Origin: Atherinomorus stipes | Taxonomy: Eukaryota > Chordata > Actinopteri > Atheriniformes > Atherinidae | Length of the DNA stretch: 64,000 bases | Assembly (NCBI GenBank): GCA_023101725.1 | Contig: JALJCO010001305.1 | Location: 79,360 to 143,359, forward strand | Direction: 5' to 3' | Part shown: in pieces, positions 23,363 to 33,891 of the stretch | Numbering within the stretch: position 1 is the stretch's first letter | How the letters are laid out: each line of letters starts with the position of its first letter | Position numbers and translations under genes: made by a program | The notes under the pieces: generated by a model | Told to the model about the DNA's origin: nothing | Databases searched by the model: none | What the model saw: the letters and a program-made list of their open reading frames with translations, nothing else

Positions 23363-25365
23363 ACTTGTGATAATTTTGTCAAGTATATTTGATTTACAGT
23401 ATCCCTCTCGTGTCCAACAGAAGAATCACAGGTGAAAATTTTGCATGTTGACTCAGTTTTTGTTATATAACAGTGTTATATATCTTTCATTGCTCTTTTT
23501 CTTAAGTTATGTTAATTGTAAGACCTGGATTGGGCTACACACATTACACATTACTAAAATACAAAGCTCTGTGTCATCATACAGTTTTGTTTGGCATCCA
23601 AACTTAGTAGATACTGAAATGTGGTTTGAAGCCAGCCAACAGCATTTTATAGTTAATGTTGACAAAAGAGAAAACAGTCTGGCTCATGATCCGTTAACCT
23701 GATGGCGCACCTCACCTCTGTTCTTACAGCATCCCACCTGGCAAGCAGCAGAACTGATAGTTTGATCTTCCTCTTTAAAGTTCCCCCCCTCTGACCTCTT
23801 TGACACCTTTTCCATGTGTCTTGACGTGCCTTGCTCCTTCAGGACAGTTAAAGAGATGCTGAGTCAGGCGGCTGCTGGACGTGACAAATGTTTCTCCATC
23901 GATGTTGTGCAGATGATTTACAAGCCCCGTTAAGTGGGGAGGTCTGCCAGGCAGAGACTGGATGTGAGTGAGTGAGCATGTCACTGCTGTGAAAGCAAAC
24001 TCAGTTCAGATGCGGTGGAGAGAAATCACCTGTAAATACATTTTTCCACGTTTTTGTTTTAACTTGAGCCCATCACATCTTTGCAAAAGGCACTTAGATT
24101 AAATATTAATCGGACATGCTGTGAACTTGTGATGAATAATGCAATATATGGATCACTTTGTAGGAATATTTACAAATCAGAGGGTCCCCCTGTGGATACT
24201 GAGCTGGCTGCTTTTGTTGAAAGCAAAAAACAGTAGTATGGATTAAAGATAACTCAAAGCAGAGTGGAAAACAGACTACTTGCTAAAACATAAAATAAAG
24301 GATGTCATAAATAACTGGGAAAATCTGCTATGAAAGCAAAAAGGCTCCAAAAATGCCCATAATATACCCACTCAATGTTTCACAAGTTCTGCTCATCTCA
24401 CCATATGACTCAACTCCCCTCTGTTTAAGTGTTTTGGGCCTCAGTGGTAACACACCAAGACCTTTAGACTGCAAAAGGCAATAGCATTTAAACACCTACA
24501 TTTCAGAATCGCTTATATCAAGCTACTGATCAGCTGCTAAAATTTTGGTACATAAACCATGTAAGTGCAGCTTTAAACCAAAGGTTTTTGCTTAATTTAC
24601 CCCAGCGAGAAACATATCAATGCATTAACGCAAAATGAAATGAGATAAACTTGATTAACATCTAACAACCTCATATAAATCACAAAGATCAGAACATGGT
24701 GAGAATGGCATTTTCTAATTTGGAGTAAAAAATGATTGGATCAAGCTATAAGGAGAATTTAAACCTTCATGCTACACATAAAGAAGCTTCATTTATGTTC
24801 TACTCTATAAAAACATATACAACACTGAAGATGAGCAGAAGGTGTATGTATGTATTTTAGTTCATTTTCAGAATGCTTGTGAATGTGTACCGAGATGTAA
24901 TAAACGAAGCAGAATCACATTCTCTGAGAATGTGAATTAGCATGATCTCCACCATGTCAACAACTGTCCGAGTCTGTAATCGGAATATTGGAGTGCAATC
25001 TGAGCTGCCCTCTCATGGATGTATCACCTAACAACCATGCCAATGTTAAGGATTCAGGAGTATGCGGACAGTGATTTTTGAAGTTTGACACAAGCCTAAT
25101 ACATGACTGAGTTGATCATCCCAATAGCAAGAGAGCTGCCTCAGTTCTTGGCTGGAAATCAAATCTCGAAAAATGTCCTTTTCACCTTTCGATCATGAAT
25201 GATTGCATCACCTGCCATAAGATGCTGCAAGATGAAGTCACCAGCATTGAACTGAAGGTGCAGAAGTAACCTGTTGGTATATTCACTCATTGCTAAGCCA
25301 AAAAGCCTGTTGGTGGTATCAAGATGTAGACCTCAGCTGTGGAGCAAGATTCTGGCTGAGTTAGA
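23363..25365. other. no confident gene; one weak exon candidate
   Basis: Mostly unique sequence. A good acceptor at 23841-23842 precedes an open stretch to TAA at 23931 (listed separately). Nothing else is supported. Confidence 0.3.
23843..23933 (+). CDS. weak candidate terminal exon, unknown
   Basis: Acceptor CTTGCTCCTTCAG is strong. In phase 1 the frame reads TVKEMLSQAAAGRDKCFS, then IDVVQMIYKPR and TAA (23931). 29 open codons are expected by chance about one time in four, and the antisense frame (23775-23984) is open too. No poly(A) signal is obvious nearby. Included because acceptor and composition agree. Confidence 0.18.
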
Positions 25366-25534
25366 TCAAGTTCGGTTTATTTATGTAGCACAATTTTTAC
25401 ATCCGTGGATGCCCAAAGTGCTGCACAGACGCACACTAGGTGCCAAAAACAGACACTTCTAAAAAAAAAATGAAAACAAATTATAAAGATTTAAAAATAA
25501 AACCATCAAAGCAATTAAGCATAATGAAATACAC
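25366..25534 (-). mobile_element. L2-type LINE A, 3' portion
   Basis: Minus-strand 3' tail with the GTGCTACATAAATAAACC style end (seen on plus as GGTTTATTTATGTAGCAC) and CAAAGTGCTGCACAGA. Separated from its upstream part (26993-27892) by the Harbinger element. Confidence 0.7.
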
Positions 25535-26992
25535 TGGCCCTCATTTATCAAACGTCGTCGAATTGGTCGCACATCTGATCGTAAAAATGGTCGTACGATT
25601 GGACCCACGTGTGATTTATTAAAACGTTCGTTCGGTCCAATCTCGTCGTACGAACAAAAGAGTCTTGATAAATTCCAAGCTGAAATTTATCGTCATTTAA
25701 ATGTCACGCCCACGGTTACGCCCTTAAACATGCATAATGATGAGGCTTCACCCGGCGAGGTTGAACCACGGCGAGGAGAGATTCTGCCAGAAAAGAAACT
25801 TTGGAGGGATCAAGACAGAATTCCTCATTTGTGAGGTGGGAAAGATTAAAGATGTGCTGTTTGGCAGCTTAAAAACCGGAGTCAGAGACGTGCACAAAAA
25901 CGCTGCACGGAAGAGGATCAGTCAGCCTCACCGGTGTGAAGGACCGGCTGAGATATTAATAAAAGTCTCAATCTAGGCCTGGCTGATATGGTTTATTCGT
26001 TTTGTTAGTTATGAAATTTAATAATAGCCCACATCCGATGGCAGCGTCACAATTCTTTAGTCAATGGGTCAAGAAAAAGTGGTCCAATATGAAACTTGCC
26101 TTGCCACCACTAAAAGACGTTTCACCCCCCCACATGCGCTCTAACAGGTGACAGGTGGATGCCGGTCAGATCCAAGCCTGAACCAGACAGGGACGGAAAA
26201 AAGATAACTTGCATTTGCAAAGATAAGGGACAGTCTACTGACTGAGCACTTAACTTTAAAGTATAGATAAGTTATTAGAAATGACGGATCAGCTCCGGTC
26301 TCCTCCATACAGCCTAGTGGGGGCTGCAGGGCGGCTCTCGGCGCATCTTTTTCTCTGACTGTTTATCAAAACTCTCCAGCGGTCCGAGCGATGTGCAGCA
26401 CTGCACAGGACAGGAGTGTTGTAGATTTTCTCAGAGTCTAAAGCAGCGTTTCATCCCGCCGGGTCCGAGTCGGACCGTCCGACACCCACCTGCCTTCCTG
26501 CAGCCCGAAGCAGCGCTCCAACTGGGCACCTGCGCGTGTGTGCGCACTGATGCAGTTACAGTTTTACCAGCGGGGTGAGGAGATGCACGAAGAGTGAAAA
26601 GCACTTGTCTCCTAGAACTATATGTTAATGATTTTAATAATTTGTTGAGATAAATGGAGGAATTAAATCCAGTTACAGCTATTTTTGCAATTTTGTGAAT
26701 ACTTTCTACATTCCCTTTTTCCCTTTCTTTTGCAAATGGGTTCATTCTTAGTGCTGATATGTGAATACTTATGATTAAATGACAGTTTGCGGTTTGGTTT
26801 TAAATATTTTCATGTTCTGCTGCGCTGCGCTGCAAACCCTCACTGACTCAAACTTGCGTACACGAACTCAGAGCTGTCGTGAGATTTGATCGTATCCTAC
26901 GTTCACGTTCAAATTGATAAATGCCGAGTCTTGCGTGGAAATGGTCGTACGCACAGATTTTCGTCGTACGATCGTTTGATAAATGAGGGCCA
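25535..26992 (+). mobile_element. Harbinger-type element, degenerate, inside LINE A
   Basis: Inverted ends TGGCCCTCATTTATCAAACG start at 25535 and close at 26992, followed inwards by several TCGTACGA motifs. These ends are typical of fish PIF/Harbinger elements. The 1.46-kb interior holds a Myb/SANT-like frame (25737-25976) but no DDE transposase. The 3-bp target duplication is not clear (CAC against ATA). A TGATAAATGCCGAGTC subterminal repeat lies near 26918. Confidence 0.75.
25737..25976 (+). pseudogene. Myb/SANT-like DNA-binding frame of Harbinger type, remnant
   Basis: Autonomous Harbinger elements encode a Myb/SANT-like partner that takes the transposase to DNA. The frame here contains KRNFGGIKTEFLICEVGKI followed by KDVLFGSLKTGVRDVHKNAA, aligning well with the NF...E...L..EV...K..LFG....GV...K...W pattern of that domain. 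The expected Trp after KNAA is replaced (AAR), and the frame ends soon after. It is a leftover of an autonomous ancestor; no second Harbinger ORF is present. Confidence 0.6.
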
Positions 26993-27892
26993 ATAAGAAC
27001 AAAAGGACCAGATGTCTTCTACACGACTAACAGGGGAAGGCCTGTGCATAGAGATGCGTCTTGAGCATAGTTTTAGAAGTGGAGATGGATTCTGCCAATC
27101 TCAGGGCTAAGGGTAGAGCATTCCAAAGACAGAAAAGGCTCTTCCACCTTTTGAAATGCACCTGGATCTGGGCACCTCCAAGAGAAACATTGCAGAGGAC
27201 CTCAGAGATCTGGGAGGTGTGTAGTTAGTAAGGAGGTCAGACAGGTATGGTGGAGATAGGCCTTTTAAGGCTTTAAAAACCATCAATAAAACTTTAAAAT
27301 GTACTCTGAAATAGAGTGGGAGCCAGTGAAGGCCAGCAAGACCCGTTAGCATATGGGGCGCATAATTTTGCCAAGAATATTGGGCTACCTGAAGCCGCTG
27401 AAAGATAAAGGGAGTGACAAAATTCTAACTGACATGATTAACAGATGGGTGACTTTTTTCCAGGTACATCCATTTGGGAATATAAGGTTTGAATGTGTCC
27501 AAAACTCTTTGGTGATAAAAAAAAAAAAGTACAAAATAAAACAAAAAAAACCCAAACATTTTTAACAACTGTATTTATGTGTTTATCAAATTTCAATGAG
27601 TCATCAACTGTAACTTCCAGACTCCCAGCTTGAGAATGCTTGAAAGAAGACCAGGGGCCCAGGGCACTCAAAGTATTATCCAGGGCTGTGGACTGACCGA
27701 AAACAAGGACCTCACATTTGTCCTGATTCAGGTGTAGGAAGTTTTGCGCCATCCAAGCTTTGAGTTATTTGAGGCGCTAAGCAATCTGGTCACTGAGCTG
27801 TCTTTATTGTTAAGGGGGACATAGATTTGGACGTCATCAGCATAACAATAATGGAAATATCATGATTCCTAAAGATGTGCCCAAGAGGGAGC
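26993..27892 (-). mobile_element. L2-type LINE A, reverse-transcriptase C-terminal region
   Basis: Two minus frames: 27438-27752 (NFLHLNQDKCEVLVFG, then VTVDDSLKFDKHINTVVKNV) and 27107-27352 (LAGLHWLPLYFRVHFKVLL, then SLRSSAMFLLEVPRSRC). These are consecutive parts of the same reverse-transcriptase region. About 85 residues between them are missing and replaced by 27353-27560, unrelated A-rich sequence. The upstream end meets LINE B's tail at 27893. Not functional. Confidence 0.8.
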
Positions 27893-28960
27893 ATATCAAA
27901 TCAAATCAAATCAAGCTTTATTTATAAAGCACTTTTCATACCATTAAAAAGCAACACAAAGTGCTTGACATAGTAAAAACAAAATGTGAATTCAAATAAA
28001 AACAAGCCTTCACACATCCAGATACAACACAAAACACACACATGCACACACCCAACCCCCTCCCAATTCCACACCTAACTACAAACCCCCAACTCCTCTC
28101 TTCTAAGTGAACAGGTATAAAAACAGTAACTGTAAAAACCATCTGGCATGACACTGCTGTGAGGAAACGATATCTTGGGGATCCATTCGCACCAGGAGCC
28201 AGCCCCCCCTAGCCACATAAGGCCCAGCTGCAGGGACCCCCAGATCATGACAGGCCAGGGTCCACACCACAGCCGCAGGGCTGCAGTGCAGGCCCCTAGA
28301 CACCAAGAAAAGGGCATCCACCACAGCCGTTACCCCCAGACCGAGCAGGCAAAACTCCTGGAGCGAAGAATCCCCATGAGGAAACACTGGGGGAAGTTAA
28401 AATTTTTAGAGTTAAACCAAAAATAAATAGATAAATAAATAAATCAAATAAAAGCTAGATAATAAAATACACATAAAAGGAATTAATACAAATAGAATCA
28501 ATTTGAATATCGTAAAACCAAAGTTAAAAATAAATAAATAGATAAATAAAAATCAAATCAAATCAAATAAATTAAAAGAATCATATAAAAATGAGACAAA
28601 ATTCAATTAAAAGCTAAGCTAAAAAGGTAGGTCTTGAGCCTCTTCTTAAAAACATCAACAGTCTCTGCAGCCCTGAGGTTCTCTGGCAGGCTGTTCCACA
28701 GACAAGGTCCATAATGGTGGAATGAGGCCTCATCGTGAGTTTTAGTTCTCACTCTAGGAACAATTAAAAGGCCGGTGCCAGAGGACCTCAGGGTCCACGA
28801 GGGTTCATAGTTTAAAAGCAGGTCTGATAAATAAGAGGGCCAAAGACCATTAAGACATTTATAAACCACTAAGAGAACCTTAAAATCAATCCTGAAATGC
28901 ACGGGGGAGCCAATGCAGCGATTTTAAAACTGGTGTAATGTGTTCCCGCCCTCTGGTCCT
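27893..28960 (-). mobile_element. L2-type LINE B, 3' part
   Basis: An ATCAA repeat (27895-27913) and TTTATTTATAAAGCAC mark the 3' end on the minus strand. The frame 28603-28902 carries the last part of ORF2: KVLLVVYKCLNGLWPSYLSD and LWNSLPENLRAAETVDVFKK, ending YLFSLAFN. The 3' UTR (28050-28600) is long and includes AAAT-rich repeats. 5' truncated. Confidence 0.8.
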
Positions 28961-29630
28961 TGTAGAATTAGAGAGAGGGAAGAGAGTTAAGCTGGGGACA
29001 CACAACACGATTATTCGCCCAATTTTACTCACGATAGTAAGTCGGGCATAGTCTGCGCCAGTTGGGGCTAGTTGGGCTCAGTCTGCCTCACCAGTCGGAA
29101 AAATTTGTTAGTGTGTCTGTGGAAGCAAGTCAGATCTGCATGTGTTATAGGAACTGATCCGACACGATCTCAGTCATAGTCAATGAAACATGTTTGAAAA
29201 CTAGAGCCAACTATGCCTGACTGGGAGCCGGGCTGCAGAACTGCATGGGCCGCATGTGCAAAGAACTGTATGGATTTCCTACTGAAACCCGGCGTACGAT
29301 CAAATCCTGAATTTGTGATACGCACAATAATTGGCTACAGTCACAGACACAGCCATGAAGAAAGTCTAATAAATAAATTTTATAAATCTGCACTTTCACA
29401 TACACCTGGAGCATATAGTGATTTTTTTTTTTTTTTGTTTCGTCTTGCAGCCAACAGCAGAGTATTTGCAACACTGGCCATGTAACTTAAATATATGAGT
29501 GAGTGAAAACCCAGTTTGTGAGATTACAGTCGTGACCTACTTCAGCTCCTCATTTGAAATTTAAGAGGGCAGATTTGTTCTGTTTAGTCAGATCTTCTTG
29601 TCAGCCAGTGGAGCAATGCAACACCTGCAC
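28961..29630. other. no gene; possible degenerate MITE
   Basis: 28992-29240 (GGGGACACACAACACG, then GTTGGGGCTAGTTGGGC) resembles a fish inverted-repeat element but a partner end was not found. A T-run lies at about 29423-29438. Confidence 0.3.
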
Positions 29631-29990
29631 AAGTCAATTTATTCATAAGCACATTTTAAAACAGAATAAATGTTAACCAAAGTGCTGTATAAACAATAAC
29701 ACCAAATCAGTAAACAAATACATTAGTAGAATTTCACTATATGCAAACAAAGTCTTTGCAAACAAGGGATGTGTCAGTGTCTTAGTGGACACAGAAGAGG
29801 TAATGGCTGTGCTATGACAGAACAAAAAGGACCCGCGGCAGCTGAGAAGTTTACTTTGTGTCCTAGAGACTTCAGGGAGCCCCAGAGGAGGTGTAAAGGT
29901 TTTATTTAGACCTGTTGGCAGATCTCCCAAAGTCAGCTTGATTGGTACAAAGACAGAATAAATGCTCTGACAACTCCCTGTTAGCATGTC
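29631..29990 (-). mobile_element. L2-type LINE C, 3' end
   Basis: CAATTTATTCATAAGCAC and CAAAGTGCTGTATAAAC (plus strand) mark the 3' end of a minus-strand copy. The ORF 29673-29987 is not recognisable reverse transcriptase; mostly UTR remains. Confidence 0.5.
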
Positions 29991-30877
29991 AGTTTTTCTC
30001 CCTCTACTTTTATTTCTTCTTTTGTCTTTTTTCTCTCTCTTCTGCTTTGTCTGATGTATTTATGGAGGGCTGAACTGGCTATGAGAGAGGACATTTATCC
30101 ACAACGATGCTCTAGGCAAGGTCTTCTTCACCAGCTCATTTTTCCACACTTATTGTAAAGTCAGCAATATTATATTGGGCTTATTCAAAATCACACGAGA
30201 TGTGAATGAATGTGGCCAAAGAGTGCAAAGGTATTATTCAAAGGCATGTTTTAATGTTTGAAGTCCAATGAGATCTCTACAGTAGTAGATACAGTGACTG
30301 CACCCCGGGCATAGGTACCAGCTTCCCAAACTGTTAAAACTGGATAACTTAAAGGCTGCCAGTCAGCTTATCTTGTCTGTGTCAAAAAGATTTATTTTTT
30401 TTTCTGAATCTTTTGTAGTTTTTTCAATGGTATGACTTATTAAGTGACTTAGATACTAGATGAGTAATTTTGAAGCAGAATGCAGGCTATTATGAACCTT
30501 TCTCATAGAATTTTGGTTTGTATTTAAATGATAGCATCAAACAATTGTTACAGATTTGTAAGTTACACATCCATAATGCAAATCTCCTGTTTCACATCCA
30601 AAAGGTGCACCAATAATTTGAGATCTGGCCATCAGCGGTATCTTTTTACACAAGCCAAGATGGTTCCATGTTTTCATGTCATCTGAATGTCATGTGAACA
30701 TTGGCTATAACAAAACGTACTTCTCCTTAACAAAAATAAAACAGAGTGGATTCTGTTTTATACATCCAACAGGACAACTAAGCCTGGGTCCAGTCTCGGT
30801 GTAGCAGCCCCCATTTCAAGCAGGTGGTTAATAACCTGAAGGACAGCTGTTTGAAAATGGACAAAGGTTGCCTCCAT
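29991..30877. other. no gene seen
   Basis: Unique AT-rich sequence without recognised features. Confidence 0.4.
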
Positions 30878-32180
30878 GTTCAAGTTCAAGTTCAAGTTCA
30901 GTTTATTTGTATAGCACGCTTACAACGACCGTGGTCGCACAAAGTGCTTCACAGAGATTTAAAAGATATCCAAATAGACAGATGAAAGAACACAGACACT
31001 GATGACAGCACATTAACACAAAACATACTAACACATTCACACCTACTGTGTGGTCATATGTGTAAAAACTAGAAACATAAATACACACATACACACAGGG
31101 ACGCACAAAACACTGGTGTACTTAGAACATATAGAATGATAAAAATGAATTGAAATGGCCAAATTAGAAGATATAAAACACGATACCAAAATAAATACTC
31201 AAGAGAATAAAAAGTACAAAGTATGAATGACCATCTCGACTAGTTAAAAGCTAGAGCAAAGAAATATGTTTTCAGTAAAGTTTTAAAGGCTTGGACAGAC
31301 TGGGAACTTCTAATATGTAGCGGCAGCCCATTCCACAGTTTCGGGGCCATCACTGAGAAGGCTCTATCGCCTCGAGAAACACATCTGGTTTGAGGAACCT
31401 CTAAAAGCAACTGAGAAGAGGACCTCAGAGATCTAGTGGGAGCATGCCTGATCAAAAGCTCAGCCATATATGGCAGAGCTAAACCATTCAGAGCCTTATA
31501 AGCAAGTAATAAAATTTCAAACTGGACCCTAAAGCTGACGGGAAGCCAGTGAAGCTCAGCGAGGACGGGCGTGATGTGGTCAGAAAGCCTCTTCCCAGTC
31601 AACAAACGGGCAGCTGCATTCTGAGCAAGCTGGAGACGGTGGAGGGATGATTTGCTGATGCCATAATAAAGTGAATTGCAATAATCAAGACGAGACATAA
31701 TAAGCAAATGAACCACCTTCTCAAAGTCATGTTTGGGCAGATAAGGTTTGACCTTCCCGAGGACTCGTAGGTGGAAGAAGACACTCTTGACCACTGAGCT
31801 AACTTGTTTATCAAGCTTCAAGGAATTGTCTATGATTACCCCCAGGCTTTTAACAAAGGGACGAGAAAAAGAGGCCACAGATCCCAACATACTAGCTGCA
31901 TCATTAGGCAGCTTATCACCAAAAATTATTATTTCAGTTTTTTGTTCATTTAGATGGAGGAAGTTGATTGCCATCCAGGCTTTGAGGTCCTGAAGACAAT
32001 CAAGCAACCCAGACACAAAACCATCTGTTGATTTAAGGGGAACATAAATTTGCAGGTCATCTGCATAGCAATGGTAGGAGATCTTGTGTTTTCTAAACAT
32101 GGTCCAGGCCAGTGTCTTGAGCTCCACCTCCTGGCCAGTGGTAAGCCATTCCTTAGCTGTAGCCATTCCTTAGCTGTAGC
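30878..32180 (-). mobile_element. L2/Maui-like LINE D, 5'-truncated copy
   Basis: 3' end marked by four TTCAAG units (30880-30899) and CAGTTTATTTGTATAGCAC. The copy runs leftwards from about 32180, where a 17-bp unit AGCCATTCCTTAGCTGT is tandemly duplicated (32144-32160, 32161-32177). It abuts plus-strand LINE E head to head. Confidence 0.85.
31240..32166 (-). CDS. LINE D reverse-transcriptase C-terminal half (partial ORF2)
   Basis: Longest open frame in the window, 308 codons. Reverse transcriptase copies LINE RNA into DNA at a nicked target. The catalytic YADD box is at residues 34-37 (CYADDLQIYVP), followed by the NFLHLNEQKTEIIIFG segment, SRLDYCNSLYYG at about 165, HITPVLAELHWLPVSFRVQF, and the terminal LWNGLPLHIRSSQSV ... 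YFFALAFN. The fingers region, the first catalytic Asp and the endonuclease are absent, and the first Met is just an internal ATG, so it is a 5'-truncated copy. The intact frame shows it is the youngest L2-type insertion here. Confidence 0.85.
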   Translation of the reverse strand: MATAKEWLTTGQEVELKTLAWTMFRKHKISYHCYADDLQIYVPLKSTDGFVSGLLDCLQDLKAWMAINFLHLNEQKTEIIIFGDKLPNDAASMLGSVASFSRPFVKSLGVIIDNSLKLDKQVSSVVKSVFFHLRVLGKVKPYLPKHDFEKVVHLLIMSRLDYCNSLYYGISKSSLHRLQLAQNAAARLLTGKRLSDHITPVLAELHWLPVSFRVQFEILLLAYKALNGLALPYMAELLIRHAPTRSLRSSSQLLLEVPQTRCVSRGDRAFSVMAPKLWNGLPLHIRSSQSVQAFKTLLKTYFFALAFN

Positions 32181-32212
32181 GATCTGAAAAAGGTTGTTCA
32201 TGCCTTAATTAA
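32181..32212 (+). mobile_element. L2-type LINE E, first piece
   Basis: Codons DLKKVVHALIN, the reverse-transcriptase motif that precedes SRLDYCN. The frame is cut by the TAA-flanked element and resumes at 32926. Confidence 0.6.
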
Positions 32213-32925
32213 CCCTGTGAACACACCAAGCGCGGTTTGGGTGTCAGGTTTACATGCAAAGTCAATGGCCAACACGTGTCGGGGAGGCGTCGAAAACCCT
32301 GCAGCGTGTTATGCGCGTCACGGGCGGCAGACGCCAGAGTTGGAAAATCTGAACTTTGCCATCTTGACGCAGGGCATTAATCAATCAGTGCAACTCAATG
32401 TCATGACACAGACACACATTTTCTGACAGGATGGGAAACACCCAGAAGAACCAGGTGCATCTCCTCTCTCTCTGAAGACAGAGGAGGATAAACTGTGATC
32501 TGTGTCCGGTCCCGGTGTCTGAACGGCAGTTTGATGACCTGCTGTGCTGATGGGATGTAATAGGCTTATATTGATGCCCCGCATCGGGACAGTGGGACGT
32601 TAAACTGGGCTGGATCAGGCGGCTGAAAGCGCCGCTCGCCAGCGCGCAGGTCTTGGAGTAAACGGTGAAACTCATCAACTCATCACACTCAGAACATAAA
32701 GCTGAGCTGCTCTCTCTACTGCATCTGCCATGGTGCAGACAGACCGGTGACAGGAAAAAGGGCAGCTCCTCCCGAGGCGCGTCGAGGGCGCCTTGGCTGG
32801 GCATCTCTCAGGGGTGTCAAGATGCTGGAAATCAAGCGTCTGACTTTTTAGTGACCAAGCGTCCAACTTTGGGCGTCAGCCGCGTTTTTGACGCCAAAAT
32901 CACATTTGGTGAGTACGCAGGGTAA
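32210..32925 (-). mobile_element. 3-bp-TSD (Harbinger-like) non-autonomous element H1 inside LINE E
   Basis: TAA at 32210-32212 and 32923-32925; ends CCCTGTGAACACACC and GGTGAGTACGCAGGG are imperfect inverted repeats. Taking out the element plus one TAA restores LINE E in frame. GC-rich interior rich in GGCGTC/GACGCC motifs. Copy H2 lies at 33892-34723 in the opposite orientation. A 3-bp TAA duplication fits PIF/Harbinger. ORFs here are by-products. Confidence 0.75.
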
Positions 32926-33110
32926 CTCTAGATTGGACTACAACAATGTACTGTATTTTGGTCTTTTTCTTAAAAATGTCTGTCACGTCTTCAGGTGGTT
33001 CAAAATGCTGCCGCTCGCCTCCTTGCAGGAACTCCTAAGTGCAACCACATCACACCAGTTCTGATCTCCCTGCACTGGCTCCCAGTCATGTTCAAAATTT
33101 GCTATATGCA
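32923..33110 (+). mobile_element. L2-type LINE E, second piece
   Basis: SRLDYNNVLYFG (from 32926), then about 33000 QNAAARLLAG, HITPVLISLHWLPVMFKI. Plus strand, unlike the other L2-type pieces. Truncated at both ends. Confidence 0.75.
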
Positions 33111-33891
33111 CAACCACTACTTAGATAGCTCCTTTTTTCCTGTCTTTCATTACTGAACAAACTGTGTAAAGCTATAACAGCTGGATACACTTATCTTGAC
33201 AAATAACACATCACAAGCACCTTGTTTTAATATGTCCAAACCAATCTGTAGCTGAAAGCAGAAGAATGTCATGATCAACTTGTTGGTACAAGAAAAAAAT
33301 TATAGTCTATTGATGCAATTTCTCTTTGCGTCTCTGACTGTAGGGATAAAACTTGACACTTTTGTCTCCTGTTGCACCCTGCAATGACTATCCTGCATTA
33401 CCATGCATGTTTTTGCCCAACAAATGATGACCAGATGGAACGTAAGTGCAAACAAAGCTGGTTTTGGAACAACCATTTCTTTTGCAGATATTTAAAAAAT
33501 TAAGTGAAAAGTTTCCGGGCGTTTGGATGCAGCTGAGTATTGAAACCATGTGGAGATTAGTGTATATCTCAACGCACAGCTGGGCAGAACCTCTGGCATT
33601 GCTTTAGACTACCAAGTGCACCTCAGAGTTTTCACTGAGTCCTTGTAAACATTGCCCAAGGTTGAATTCCTCTGTACACGTGCTATAGTTGCTTTTTGAA
33701 TGGGTCTTTTGCCTTATATTTAGTTGCCTTGACCTGCAGTAAAAGATAAAGTTTCTTTATGATACTTTAAATTTAAAGGTTTATCAAATGAATGAAAAAA
33801 GATTCCTAGAGGAAAGAAACCTTTATTTCCCCCTTTTGTCAGGCCGAGCATTATCATGTAAAATGAAGATATAAACAAGCATTCAATAACG
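33111..33891. other. no gene; small foldback fragment
   Basis: CCTGTCTTTCATTACTGAAC at 33139-33158 matches one arm of the foldback at 51731-51846. The rest is unique. Confidence 0.4.

Noticed and set aside
31240..32166. 308-codon ORF as a host or intact LINE gene
   Set aside because: It is a 5'-truncated reverse-transcriptase half with YADD and the L2 C-terminus; no endonuclease, no promoter, and the first Met is internal.
32385..32804. 139-codon minus ORF as a gene
   Set aside because: Lies inside element H1, no start context or domain.
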